Of a stretch of 64,000 nucleotides of DNA, positions 33,516 to 43,700 are shown in pieces. Under the pieces are notes generated by a model that worked only from the letters and a program-made list of their open reading frames with translations, made no database searches and had not been told where the DNA came from. How positions within the stretch are numbered: the stretch's first letter is position 1; every line of letters starts with the position of its first letter. The stretch is from IMG/VR virus record IMGVR_UViG_3300002835_000165, positions 1 to 64,000 of that record; one strand, given 5' to 3'. The position numbers were made by a program, and so were the translations under genes. This DNA is from a virus.

Positions 33516-34299
33516 TTATGGCTCCTAAATGTTGTTTGCCCATGGCATGAAAATCATTTGTTAATTGTATCCAACGTGTTTTTTTGTCTGCGGTGGTAAA
33601 ATCCACACGGTATGAGTCTTGTGTAATGTGTGTTAGGCGATTGTCCGGAGTCACTGTGGCCAATTGCCACGGTATGGCCGGAATACGTAATGTGTGGCCA
33701 TCAACAATATTCAAAGCAATGCTGAGTGCATGATCATTGCGATAAGTGGGTTTTAGAATTCCGTATAAATTTCTGTAGTGATTCCAGTTGTCTCTAACCA
33801 TTTGCATAGATTCAAAAATTAATTCTGCAGTCTTACTTCGTTGAAATAGCATGACAGTTGCCCAACTCATTGGCATTTGATGCAGTCCAAAAAAGTTATT
33901 GTCGTCGAATGGTTGTAGCCCGGTGACATCGTAGGCCCAACGATGACAAAGAAAATCTTGATCTATAGCTAATAACCGTGACAGTTGATTGCTTGCTACC
34001 ACATAGTCTGCATCCAACACCAGTGTTTGATCCCATGGTGACAGCTCGTATGCATTGGATCTATTGCCATTGTACCAAGTGACAGTGGCATCAATGTCAG
34101 CAAACCAACGTGAATTTTGACTCTCAGTGGCTGCATAAACCACCTGTTCAAAGTTGTATTCAGCCGGCACTGGCAGATCAGTCACAACGCACACAGGTAA
34201 TTTTAAATGTCTACGAATATTTTTTGCTGACCATGCAGCCATGGCCAAATAATCAATATGCTCATTGTTGTAGGCAAAAATTAATACTCCGGTAGTCAT
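33499..34299 (-). CDS. glycosyltransferase-like protein with DxD
   Basis: The 266-residue protein begins MTTGVLIFAYNNEHIDYLAM. DQTLVLDADYVVASNQ near residue 90 is a D-A-D motif, and NDHALSIALNIVDGH is a later acidic helix. These fit a GT-A glycosyltransferase. Similar genes lie near small conserved genes in T4-type marine phages. With its paralog downstream it may glycosylate a virion protein or DNA base. Its ATG overlaps the TGA of the upstream gene (ATGA). Confidence 0.78.
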   Translation of the reverse strand: MTTGVLIFAYNNEHIDYLAMAAWSAKNIRRHLKLPVCVVTDLPVPAEYNFEQVVYAATESQNSRWFADIDATVTWYNGNRSNAYELSPWDQTLVLDADYVVASNQLSRLLAIDQDFLCHRWAYDVTGLQPFDDNNFFGLHQMPMSWATVMLFQRSKTAELIFESMQMVRDNWNHYRNLYGILKPTYRNDHALSIALNIVDGHTLRIPAIPWQLATVTPDNRLTHITQDSYRVDFTTADKKTRWIQLTNDFHAMGKQHLGAIIANNT

Positions 34300-34604
34300 C
34301 TATTTTTATTAATTTCTGTGTACTCTACCAACCATGCGTTCATCTGTTCCTGCCATCGTTGTGCTGCCGCAAGTTCCAGCTCATCCACATTGATTTGTAT
34401 TGGCGTTTCATACAGGTCCAAAATTACAGCAGAGCTACGATCTGGACACGCAGCCAACAAGCACAGTAGCTCGGGGCCAGCCTGCCAAAGACCTCCAGCA
34501 TAAGCAAACGTCATTTTGGCTTGGTATTTTTCTTTTAGTACCCGTCTTGCAACCGCATGATCAAAACGGGCTCGACTGTGTGCAATTAATTCATCAGTAT
34601 TCAT
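34296..34604 (-). CDS. conserved small T4-type phage protein, operon-first
   Basis: The 102-residue protein contains ARFDHAVARRVLKEKYQAKM, ILDLYETPIQIN and AAQRWQEQMNAWLVEY. From memory, related short proteins occur in T4-type cyanophages; no role is known. It is the first gene of the long minus-strand unit 34604 to 9186 or part of it. A TATAAT lies only 6 bases before the ATG and there is no Shine-Dalgarno, so the message may be leaderless. A hairpin just upstream separates it from the virion genes. Confidence 0.78.
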   Translation of the reverse strand: MNTDELIAHSRARFDHAVARRVLKEKYQAKMTFAYAGGLWQAGPELLCLLAACPDRSSAVILDLYETPIQINVDELELAAAQRWQEQMNAWLVEYTEINKNR

Positions 34605-34610
34605 GTGTTA

Positions 34611-34639
34611 ATTATACATTAAATTTGGTCAATAGTAAA
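34611..34639 (-). promoter_or_regulatory. sigma70-type promoter TTTACT-17-TATAAT
   Basis: On the minus strand TTTACT (34639-34634) and a perfect TATAAT (34616-34611) are 17 bases apart. The ATG of the gene at 34604 comes 6 bases after the -10 box. The -35 box overlaps the base of the hairpin at 34637-34657, so termination and initiation are packed together. Confidence 0.6.
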
Positions 34640-34657
34640 GGGCCCGAAGGCCCTTTT
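34637..34657 (-). terminator. hairpin terminator after the virion gene block
   Basis: AAAGGGCC and GGCCCTTT pair around a 4-base loop. Read on the minus strand the loop is TTCG closed by C-G, a very stable tetraloop, placed 22 bases after the last virion gene. The T run after it is short (TTTACTATT), so termination may be partial. Confidence 0.75.
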
Positions 34658-34678
34658 GGTAATACTAGACTTTGGATG

Positions 34679-35662
34679 TTATGACACTGTGGCAGCAACT
34701 GTTGGGGTTCCCCAAGTATTACTTAGGTATGTTGTTTCAGGTGGGTAGTATGTACACAATGTTGTTGGTGCAGTTCCAAATGTAGCGCCAGTAGGAGCAG
34801 TACCGCCAGTAATCACTGCAGAAACAGCAGTTCCGTCATCAAACCATGTTGTGGTATAAGTCAACACTGCGCCACTGATGCTGGCATTGATTTGAACATA
34901 ATTGGCAGCATAAGCTGCTCCAGAGTCAAATTGTTTGTAGATGGTGGTTGGTGAGCCAGTCAATGCATACACACCTGTTGAAGTTGCTAGTGTGGTTGGT
35001 GTGCCTGAGCCACCAAATTTAGTGGTTCCAGTGTAAGATGAACCAGCAATAGTTTTAGATGCAGCTGCACCAGTTTGCACAATTCTTCCCACTACTCCGT
35101 TGGCAGTGCCATTGCCAACAAAAGCATTCCATGCTGTGTCTTCATTGGTGCCAGTTGATGTTTTACCAAATTGTAATTGAACATAGCCACCCGCATTGAA
35201 GAAACTGTACAGTGCAGTGGTATTTGCAAAAGTAACTGTGTGTGTGAAAGTTAGGGTCCAAGCAGTGCCGCCGGATCCAGTACTGGTAGTTTTGGCTGTT
35301 GTTCCGGTCCATCCTGTGAACTGACTGCCAACTGCATAAGCGTTATTTTGATTGGTGTTTAGATTTGTTATGTCAGTGTTAATATTGGACAATATACTAA
35401 TGGTATCGCCTGCCGTTGGATTGGTTCTACTAGTTATTGACGTGCCTTGATGATTGGCTGTTGCAGCAATGGTGTTGTTGAGAGTGGCCCATTGTGTGGC
35501 AGTGACTGTGGCTGCGGCACTGACCGTAGCAATGTTTCCTTGTCCATACCCGCTAGTGCTTGTTGCAGTGCCCCACACAGCATTTATGTTTGCACCTGAT
35601 GTTGTGCTGGCAAAGCCATTATAATCAGTTGCTTGTATTAATCCGCCTGATGAATATGTCAT
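34679..35662 (-). CDS. virion structural protein, tail-fibre-like
   Basis: The 327-residue protein is very rich in threonine, serine, alanine and glycine. It opens MTYSSGGLIQATDYNGF and has ATVTATQWATLNN. From memory, such sequences occur in small tail or fibre proteins of T4-type cyanophages. Long stretches such as TAKTTSTGSGGTAWTLTF suggest beta structure exposed on the particle. AGGA precedes the ATG by 7 bases. It is the last gene of the virion block, followed by the hairpin at 34637. A receptor-binding or fibre-tip role is inferred. Confidence 0.78.
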   Translation of the reverse strand: MTYSSGGLIQATDYNGFASTTSGANINAVWGTATSTSGYGQGNIATVSAAATVTATQWATLNNTIAATANHQGTSITSRTNPTAGDTISILSNINTDITNLNTNQNNAYAVGSQFTGWTGTTAKTTSTGSGGTAWTLTFTHTVTFANTTALYSFFNAGGYVQLQFGKTSTGTNEDTAWNAFVGNGTANGVVGRIVQTGAAASKTIAGSSYTGTTKFGGSGTPTTLATSTGVYALTGSPTTIYKQFDSGAAYAANYVQINASISGAVLTYTTTWFDDGTAVSAVITGGTAPTGATFGTAPTTLCTYYPPETTYLSNTWGTPTVAATVS

Positions 35663-35674
35663 TTTTAAATCCTG

Positions 35675-36955
35675 TTATGTTATTGTGACTATGGCTTCTA
35701 CCATGCCTTCGCCTGCATCTAATTTATCTTGTAACGCACGTCCAATTACATTAAATGCAGTTGCTTCCCCAGATTGAGCAGCTCTGGCCCGGCCGTTGCC
35801 AGCAGACACCAGTCGATCGCCTTTGTGTATGACGCCAACAGATTTGACTGGAACTCTTCCAGTCATTGCCACAGGCGGGTGAGTGATATCAGTACCAGCA
35901 CGGCCGTTCATTAAATAGGCTGCATGAGTGCTTATGACACCAAACACAGTTTCACTTAGATCCTGTGCGGCCATGGTAATTTCTTCATTGCCGCCTAGTT
36001 CCACCACTGTGCCTGCTTCGTATGCTGAGTCTGCGGCAAAACGTTCTGCCATGTCAGCATAGTTAGCATTAATTTGATTGCCACTGATAACACCGGTGCT
36101 GCCATTGATTGACATCACTGTGGTTGGAGTTCCGCCTTGGTTAACATTAAAGTTAATGTTACCATTTGAAGTTTGGTTGGCCACAGTAATTGCAGTTCCA
36201 GCAACTGTAACCCTAAAATCACTGTTGATTCCCACTGCCAATCCTGAATTGTTTAGCACACTCAGTGTGCCTGTTGTGCTGGTATTTGCATCCGCTCGCA
36301 AAAACGAACTACTTGCTAAACTGTTTAGTGCTTGAGCATTAGTAGCAGTACCTTGGAACAAAGGAACATTGGCACCCACCAGAGTGGCCAATGTAATACC
36401 AGGACGGATGGTTGTAAATCCACTAATGGCAACTTGAGGTGTAAATGTTGCGTCTTGGCTCACAATACCCACGATGTTGTTGTTAGTATAAAGTTCAATG
36501 CACTGGTGAGCTACACTGGTGTTATCTACAATGGTAGCAGGAATTGCACCTGTTATACCCTGTCCGGCTGTGAATTGTGGGCCAACCAGTAACCAAGCAG
36601 TACTAGTCCAAACATTAAGTTGTTGATTGGTAGTATCAAACCATAAATCACCAGTGCTGTTGCTGCTAGGTGCAGTTGTGCTAGCAGTGGCTGCACTGAT
36701 AGTTTTAAAAACTGTGCCGTTGTATACTTTAAGTAGGCCTGCGGTGGAATCAAACCAAAGTTGTCCTTGTAACGGTGCACTAGGAGCAGTAGTGTTTGAC
36801 CCAGATTCTAATAGGCGTATAATGTCGTCATTTAAAAATTGACCATACCCAGCATAATTTTTACCTACTAGTGTCATTGAACTAGCGGTATTAATGGTGC
36901 CATCTGCTATGGTAGCAAATACCGCGCCATCGGTTAAAGTTATTGTATACGACAT
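35675..36955 (-). CDS. tail fibre protein with C-terminal autoprocessing-like domain
   Basis: The 426-residue protein has two repeats of the type PLQGQLWFDSTAGLLKVYNG and STGDLWFDTTNQQLNVWTS (about 62-120), common in phage fibre shafts. A C-terminal domain begins NYADMAERFAADSAYEAGTV and includes HPPVAMTGRVPVKSVG. From memory, the last part resembles the peptidase-G2/fibre C-terminal domain of cyanophage fibres; whether it cleaves itself cannot be seen. Two TAAATA elements lie upstream (36960-36967 and 37004-37011). Confidence 0.82.
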   Translation of the reverse strand: MSYTITLTDGAVFATIADGTINTASSMTLVGKNYAGYGQFLNDDIIRLLESGSNTTAPSAPLQGQLWFDSTAGLLKVYNGTVFKTISAATASTTAPSSNSTGDLWFDTTNQQLNVWTSTAWLLVGPQFTAGQGITGAIPATIVDNTSVAHQCIELYTNNNIVGIVSQDATFTPQVAISGFTTIRPGITLATLVGANVPLFQGTATNAQALNSLASSSFLRADANTSTTGTLSVLNNSGLAVGINSDFRVTVAGTAITVANQTSNGNINFNVNQGGTPTTVMSINGSTGVISGNQINANYADMAERFAADSAYEAGTVVELGGNEEITMAAQDLSETVFGVISTHAAYLMNGRAGTDITHPPVAMTGRVPVKSVGVIHKGDRLVSAGNGRARAAQSGEATAFNVIGRALQDKLDAGEGMVEAIVTIT

Positions 36956-36959
36956 CTTT

Positions 36960-36967
36960 TATTTACT
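36960..36967 (-). promoter_or_regulatory. AGTAAATA element 4 bases before the fibre gene
   Basis: On the minus strand AGTAAATA ends 4 bases before the ATG at 36955. It has the same spacing as the elements at 37766-37773 and 55937-55944. GGAG is also present slightly upstream (CGGAGTAAATA), so here it may only be part of the ribosome site. Confidence 0.38.
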
Positions 36968-37003
36968 CCGTCATTGTGTATTTAGTGCGTGTTAATGTAC
37001 ACA

Positions 37004-37011
37004 TATTTATG
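37004..37011 (-). promoter_or_regulatory. T4-type late promoter candidate CATAAATA
   Basis: CATAAATA on the minus strand lies 48 bases before the fibre gene ATG and overlaps the last codons of the gene 37007-37615. It differs by one base from the T4 late consensus TATAAATA and is identical to the element before the gp6-like gene (55531-55538). Confidence 0.5.
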
Positions 37012-37615
37012 CTGCACTCAGGTTGGTCAAGGTTTGGATGCGCAAAGTATAGTCAATTTGTATTTGACGATTTAAACTTTTTTGCACTGGGTGAAATATA
37101 ACATGCGTGATCAACAACAAATTAGTAGAACTACCAAACCAACATTTTAATCCCAATTCATCAAACACATATTCACCGTTGAAATTGGTGCTGTTGTCAA
37201 AGGCCTGTTGTCCTGCAGGCTCACCGTAGTCCAACAAACAAGTCACTACTATGTCAGTGTACACATTACCAGATGTGTGCAGCACTGTTATGTAGTTGTT
37301 GGCAGGATCTAGGTTTGCAGCTGAATTATTGTCAACCACTTTGTAATAAGTTTCATTGTATAAATCTGCATTTTGACCAGTGGTGTTGGGTGGCAAATAG
37401 GTAATAACACCAGTGGGATCCACTGCGCTGCCACCATTACCAAAAGCCATTTGATAGATGTATCCAAGATTTTTGTCGCTCAGCATCTGTGCCATACAGA
37501 TGCTGATATTTTCGTAGTGAATTGCATTTTTTTTATCAAGTAAAATTTCCCCAGTTTTGGGGTCGTGAATCTTGACAAATCCTTCTATTTTGGCCAGTCC
37601 AGGTTGAATAATCAT
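37007..37615 (-). CDS. conserved virion structural protein
   Basis: The 202-residue protein opens MIIQPGLAKIEGFVKIHDPK and has LLDKKNAIHYENIS and QMAFGNGGSAVDP. From memory, this pattern occurs in a structural protein of T4-type cyanophages. The opening EGFVKIHDPKTGE is repeated in the short gene just upstream (37612-37761). Its ATG overlaps that gene's stop as ATGA. It probably belongs to the tail or fibre attachment, judging by its neighbours. Confidence 0.8.
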   Translation of the reverse strand: MIIQPGLAKIEGFVKIHDPKTGEILLDKKNAIHYENISICMAQMLSDKNLGYIYQMAFGNGGSAVDPTGVITYLPPNTTGQNADLYNETYYKVVDNNSAANLDPANNYITVLHTSGNVYTDIVVTCLLDYGEPAGQQAFDNSTNFNGEYVFDELGLKCWFGSSTNLLLITHVIFHPVQKSLNRQIQIDYTLRIQTLTNLSAA

Positions 37616-37761
37616 GCTCGTTTCTCCACAAATTTTTCTTTTGTGTTTGGATCAAAAATCCTTACAAAACCTTCAACCGAAATACTTCCTGTTTCGTCAG
37701 GTCGTTTGGTTGTAGTTTTAACCTCTGGCACGGGTTGTTTTGTCGTTTTATTTTCAGTCAT
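37612..37761 (-). CDS. 49-residue partial paralog of the next gene
   Basis: The protein has a threonine/proline/lysine-rich leader (TTKQPVPEVKTTTKRPDE) and then VEGFVRIFDPNTKEKFVEKR, which aligns with the first third of the module in the 202-residue neighbour (IEGFVKIHDPKTGEILLDKK). It stops exactly where the relatives continue NAIHYEN. I use the ATG at 37761. A longer frame from 37836 would lie inside the giant gene. GGTAAATA sits 4 bases before the ATG, and AAGG 10 bases before it. Confidence 0.68.
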   Translation of the reverse strand: MTENKTTKQPVPEVKTTTKRPDETGSISVEGFVRIFDPNTKEKFVEKRA

Positions 37762-37765
37762 GATA

Positions 37766-37773
37766 TATTTACC
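37766..37773 (-). promoter_or_regulatory. GGTAAATA element 4 bases before a start codon
   Basis: The minus-strand GGTAAATA lies 4 bases before the ATG at 37761, right after the stop of the giant gene (37778). AAGG overlaps its first bases, so a Shine-Dalgarno role with long spacing is also possible. Confidence 0.38.
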
Positions 37774-37777
37774 TTGA

Positions 37778-40700
37778 TCAAAGTCCACGCAGGAATCTTG
37801 CTGCCGCGGTTTCAGTTTCTTGTAGTGGTTCACCATTGCTAGGAGTTCCTGCTCCGGGTGCGTACCAGGTCAATGCTCTACGTACCAAAATATCTACTTC
37901 TACACCAGCTGGTGGTGCAGTGGCGAATTCTACCGTGACAGGGTTGTCAGCAGTTATAACATATCCAGAAGTTTGCAATGTTCCGCCAATGTACACTTGC
38001 ACTGCTTCTTCCATTGTTGTACTGTCCATGTTGCCAACATCAATGTTGTCGGCCACGTATACTGTGGTTGACCCGTCGCCTAGTGCGCTGTCGACAACCA
38101 CATAGTTTTGATACTCTGCTGATAGTAAATTTCCAGGACCAATATTGTATACTGTGGCTCCTACTGTGTGTGATGCGTTGGCAGTTCCAGCAGTTCCTCT
38201 CAACAAACTACTGACTGTGTTGTTTGTGGTGTTTCTCTCACGATACATAATACGTTCACCATCGATGGTCAGTGCACCCCAAACATTGTCTGCCAAGTTT
38301 GGTTCAATAAGAGCTGCGGCATCTGCCACATAAATTACATCGTCGGTCATGGACACCGGTTGTACCAATGTGGTTGTGGTATTTGCTGTTATTCTATAGG
38401 TAGCTTGTATACCGCGCATGTCTTGGAATATGCGGAAGGCCATAGCAGCTGGTACAGAAAATTGCGCAAAGCTTGTGACTGCCAGCACTGCTATTGTGCT
38501 AATAGGTGGGCCAGGTATTATTATCTTAGATCCGTCAACAATGTAACCATTGCCGTTGATCAAGAAACTGCCATTCAGTGTTACCAGTATTCGTTCTGGA
38601 TCTAATATTTCTCTTCCAGTGTCAAATATATTTGTTTGTATTTGAATGCCACTGGATTGATCAAATAGTCCTGGGTCAGCCGACGGAGGCCCAGGTGGGT
38701 TGTCAAAATCAGTTGAATCAAATGCTTGACTAACTAACACGCCTTCGGTTATCGGGCCTACCCAGACCTGTGTTAATAATCGTTGTTCAGACGTGTCGTT
38801 CCAGGTTATGATTTCAATGGTGTCTCCAACTTGAGGGCTTAACCCTTCACTTGGCAAGAACGTTAGTTGATTGCCAGATATAGAGTACTGAGCGTCAGTG
38901 CTGATAGAAATCAACACAACTGTGCCCGATGTGGCAGGATTGGTTAATGTTATGGTACGCAGCGATGACGGGTCCCAGGCGTCAACAACATAGTCAACAT
39001 TTTGAGTTAACAATTGGCTATTTTCGTATACCGACACATCAGCATCAGCAATACTTTCTTGGCTGTATCCTCCGCGGTCTGGCAGATAGTATTCCAAACT
39101 TGAGCCGTCACTGACATAGTCAACACTAGAATACGGACGAGCGCGAACTCCGTTTCGCATGACTATTAAATTAACTGGATTTGTACCTTGCAAGCTGTTG
39201 GTCAGTGTATAAGTCAACACTGCTGAATTGGTAATTACAAAAGTTTGAATTACAGGCAGACTCCAGCTGTATGTTGGGCCACTGGCTGCATACCCAAGAC
39301 AGGTTAGATTGATCCTGTCAGTGGCACCATAAGTGGTTGCAAAAGTTATTTGAGTTTTATTAGCAGCATAGGAGACATAGGTATAATCAACTCCAGGCTG
39401 CAACGGACCATTTTCGCTGTTATAGATAACAAATCCACTGATGGCACTGTAAGGAAAAGGTATAATTATTGTGTTACCAATATTGGACCCAATGTAGGTG
39501 TCACTCATCAGTTGGTTGCCGCCACCAGTGGCCACAACTGAAAGTTGTATCACATCGCCTGCAGTGACAGCCTGTGTCACAGTCAATGTGTAATTAACCC
39601 AATCATAAGAACTTGGTTGGAGACCCACGCCAGTGGTTATATTCCAGGCCAGTACTACCATTGGGTACGGTAACAAATCTCCAAAGTACAGTGCAGGACT
39701 TGCCGGATCATAGGTATATCTTTTTACAATCAACGGGAATCCATGACCTCTACTAAGCCAATCTGCTCCAGGTGTTGTGTAAACTCTAAAATCTAAGGTG
39801 TCAAATTCTGCACCTGGTACCAGTTCTTCTGGTGCATGACTACTGTAGGGACTAATATAGGCACCGCCCGATACATTTATATCAGTTGGCCGTGTGCCAA
39901 GATATATGTCAAGATAAGAACTACTGTACTCAGTATCAAGTATAGAAGGATCGTAGGTTATAAATCCGCCCGGACTTACAAAAAAATTATCAAATGGGTT
40001 GATATCAAAATTACCAACATCAAACCCTGTGTTTTGATTATAGGTTGGTGCAGTGACTTGAACTCCAGGGTAATCAATACCGTTGATCAACAACGGCAAA
40101 CTCAACCCGGGTTGATCTGGACCCGGTGTATAAAATCCCTGAGTACGATTTACACCACTTAGCGAGTCAGCACTTACCAATGTCCAATCAGAAGGTAAAA
40201 AGCTAGCAGATGATTGTGTGGTGTTGGCACTCCAGACCACATTCACATAGCGCACCTGTGTGCCTTGAGTATAAACAACATTGGGTTGCCATTCTACTAT
40301 AGAGCTTTGATATTCATATCTATCATATTTTATCACTGTACGGATTGATCTGACAAGATCATTGGCCATTTGTGCAACACAGATGGCTCCAGATCCCACT
40401 GCGGATGTCAATACAATCTGTGCAGTGGTACTGTATCCAGCTCCGGGAGTAATAATATTAATAGCAGTTACTTGTCCAGCACCATTGACTGTTGCAGTCA
40501 TTGTGGCTGGCGTTACACAGGTACCAGTCACTGTCACAGTTGGCGGATTGTTATAACTATACCCTGATCCGCCGTTGACAACAATAACATCTTGAATTTC
40601 TAATAGATAGTTGTTGTACCATTGATTCCAAGGAAATTGCAACCAGACGGCAGCATTAGATGCAGCATCACTGTTGAAATTTTCTGTGGTGCTAAGGGCG

Positions 40701-43700
40701 CTGGTATACGGAGTCAATACCGGACTTACAAATTGTGGAATTTGTAAATCAGTGTTCCAGTAAGCTGGTACATCATAGTCAGTTAAAGATCCAGCATAGG
40801 TATCTGTACCATCATAGATAAGGTTAAAGTTAAGTATCTGTGTGTGATATGGTTTGACTTCTTGGATATAATCTTCTACAAATGTTTGATTTTCAGGTTG
40901 GTACAATTGATAAGGCAACAACGCCTGTAATCTATGATCTACATTGATAAAACTGGTTTTTATTAGCCATTCTGGTGCAGTAAATTCACTGTAGATAAAG
41001 TTAAACATCAAAATCAATGATTGATTTCGTTCTATCAAGAGATCATCAATGTAAATTTCTTGATTTAGTGCACGAATAATCTGACGAGTTTCTATCACTG
41101 GTTCTTGATCAAAGTATTGAGCATCAAACACTTCGGCGTCAAACCCGTATGGTCCCAGAGCATAGTTCCATAATTTTGCACTGAATTCAATGGTGCCATC
41201 TTGCAATGCAACTCGATCCCATCCTGTTGCAGTTCTATTATAAATTTCAAATTTGCCTTGACTGTTGGCAGAAACTTTTACACTAGTGCCTATAGGCGCA
41301 GTTTGTAAGGTCAATGTGCTGAGGTCTGAATAATTGGCAACAGTTGCCACTATCTGTGTTGAACTATTGTATCCTGGTAGATACCAGTTGATATAGTTCC
41401 AGTACAAGGTAGTGTCATAATTTTGTATACGTGTAAGATTCAGAACTCGTTGACCCAGTATGCTACCTTGAGCAACTTCATAAATTGTCCATAGTCCTTG
41501 TTGACTTGAATCAGAATCTACTAGATACAAATATCCCAGCGGAACTTGTGCAAGATTTTGATACCTTAGTGTTTCAAGATTAGGCACTTCAAAATTCCAA
41601 GCTCCTGTGTTGGGCGCAGGTTTTGGTTCTGAACTATTGAGCAAATTAAAACTGCGAATCTCACTGATAGGATACTGCGCCAGTACATTGTTAGCACGAG
41701 TCAAGTAGTTTTGTAGTGCCGTAAATCTATCGATAAACATGCTTTGGCGCGGCCGGAATTGAACTCCATACTGTTGGCCAGGGCTCAACATTGGGTCTGG
41801 TACAAGATTACCCAGCACATCTACACCACAAAAACTGTCTAGTAATTTTCGATATAGATTAGCATTTAAAAAACTATCTGCTTGACCGTCGGCTATAAAT
41901 GCATATTCAGCATGAACATCACCTGAAGTAGCTTGACGATCGAAGCCAACATGTAGTATGGTATCTTGTGCTGATAATAAACTACCTGCATTGTAAATTG
42001 CCACAGTGCTGGCATTTAATCCAGCTATGTAAGGTATGCCGCTGCCAATGGGATTCAAAATATAACTGGCAATACCAGTTGTACTTAAAGTTTTGCCCAC
42101 TGCGGTGTTTATTGTTGCGATTCCTCGTACCCAGAAATAGTAATATGTCTCAAAAATTCCATTATTATCAACCGTGGTTGCAACAGTATAACTGATTGTA
42201 CTCAACGGAGTACCTGGACCTGCATAATTTGCAGGTGTTACTAAACTTTCTATCCATTGATAAACGTCTACATTACTACCCGGAAACACTTGTCCCCAAC
42301 GTTTGCTGGCATACACAATGTCGTCTTGGCTGGGGTTAATAAATCTAACACGGTTGGTATCCCACCAAATTTCGCCCACATGCGCTGATCCCCAGCTGGT
42401 TCCTACATTATGTACAGAACCTTGATTGTAATTTGCAGGATCTACTGCACCAATGTAATCAATGTTTTGGCGAGCTGCTCCTAATATTTTTCCTTGCAGT
42501 GGATCAATGAAATCATAATATGTTTGTGTGCTGTTTAACAATTTGTCGTAGCTGTAAACAGTATTTAAAAGATTTGTATCAACCACTGGTTCTTGAAAAT
42601 ACGTTGGAGTCCAAGCCAATGAGCCAGTGGGATTATTAAACACATATGCTTCGCCATAATTTACACTGCTGTCTCCAAGATCGCTGCCAGGAGCTCCTAT
42701 TAACAAACGATTACTGATATAATTTACAGCAGTACCAAATTGGTCACCGGTTGCTAATTGTGTGCTGTACACTTGTTGTCCAAACACAAATGCTCCAGGA
42801 TTTGTCAATGACACAAATGCAGCAGACGTGCCGGACAAATAGTCATATGTATACACTACTCCACTGTTGACAATAGGGTTAAAAAAAGTTGTGCTTCTGT
42901 CATCGAAATAGGTAGAGCCGCCGTCAAATATTTCTCTTTCATAAACATTACCATTGGGTGCTCCAACTACAATATTGATTGCATCAGAATTTACACCAAT
43001 GCTAGAACCAAATTGTGCGTAGTCTGTTGGATTTGGACTTAAAATATCTTGCGCCCAAACATAGAGATTAAATCCAATTGTGTCAAATGCAGAGTTTACT
43101 AGGCCCGGAAACACACTGAGTTTGTTGAAAGGCGAAACAGATGTTGCGTTTATTACTGATATTGTTATTCTTCCAGACACTACAATAATTGCTGAGTTTG
43201 CACCCGGAGCAGTGACAAATATTATTTGTTGAGTAGTATTGTTGTAGGTATAATCTACACCGGCTGTTTGCAATGTTGAGTTGACATAGACCACTGTGGT
43301 GTACGATTCAGCAGCTGAATAAATGGATCCTACGTTGTATATTTTAGTAGTGCCATCGCCAACAAACTCCACATTGGGTGTCAATGTTGCAGCTGCATTT
43401 GGCACATTGGCAGCATTTATTGCATCCACCAGACCTGCTAGATTGTTGTCAGGAGCAACAGGCACTGCTACTTCAATGTCATTGACTCTAATGGTGTCCC
43501 CGGCAATCAATGTAGGATTGGCCACAGTTGATGTAATTACTCCGTATATTCTAGTCTGATTGGCAAATCGCGCAACAGCGCCGGATTGCACTACTCCGGA
43601 CTGACTGCTCAATGGACTACCAACATACACACTGCAATTATTAGGACATATAGTAACTGCATATCCAAATGCTGATTGTGCTGCTGGAATATTTGCTGTA

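Noticed and set aside
37612-37640. Programmed frameshift joining the short and long EGFV genes
   Set aside because: Neither shifted frame continues into the NAIHYEN block; the long gene has its own complete copy, so duplication explains it better.
37762-37836. Longer form of the 49-residue gene starting at 37836
   Set aside because: It would overlap the giant gene by 59 bases, and its extra residues look like out-of-frame translation.
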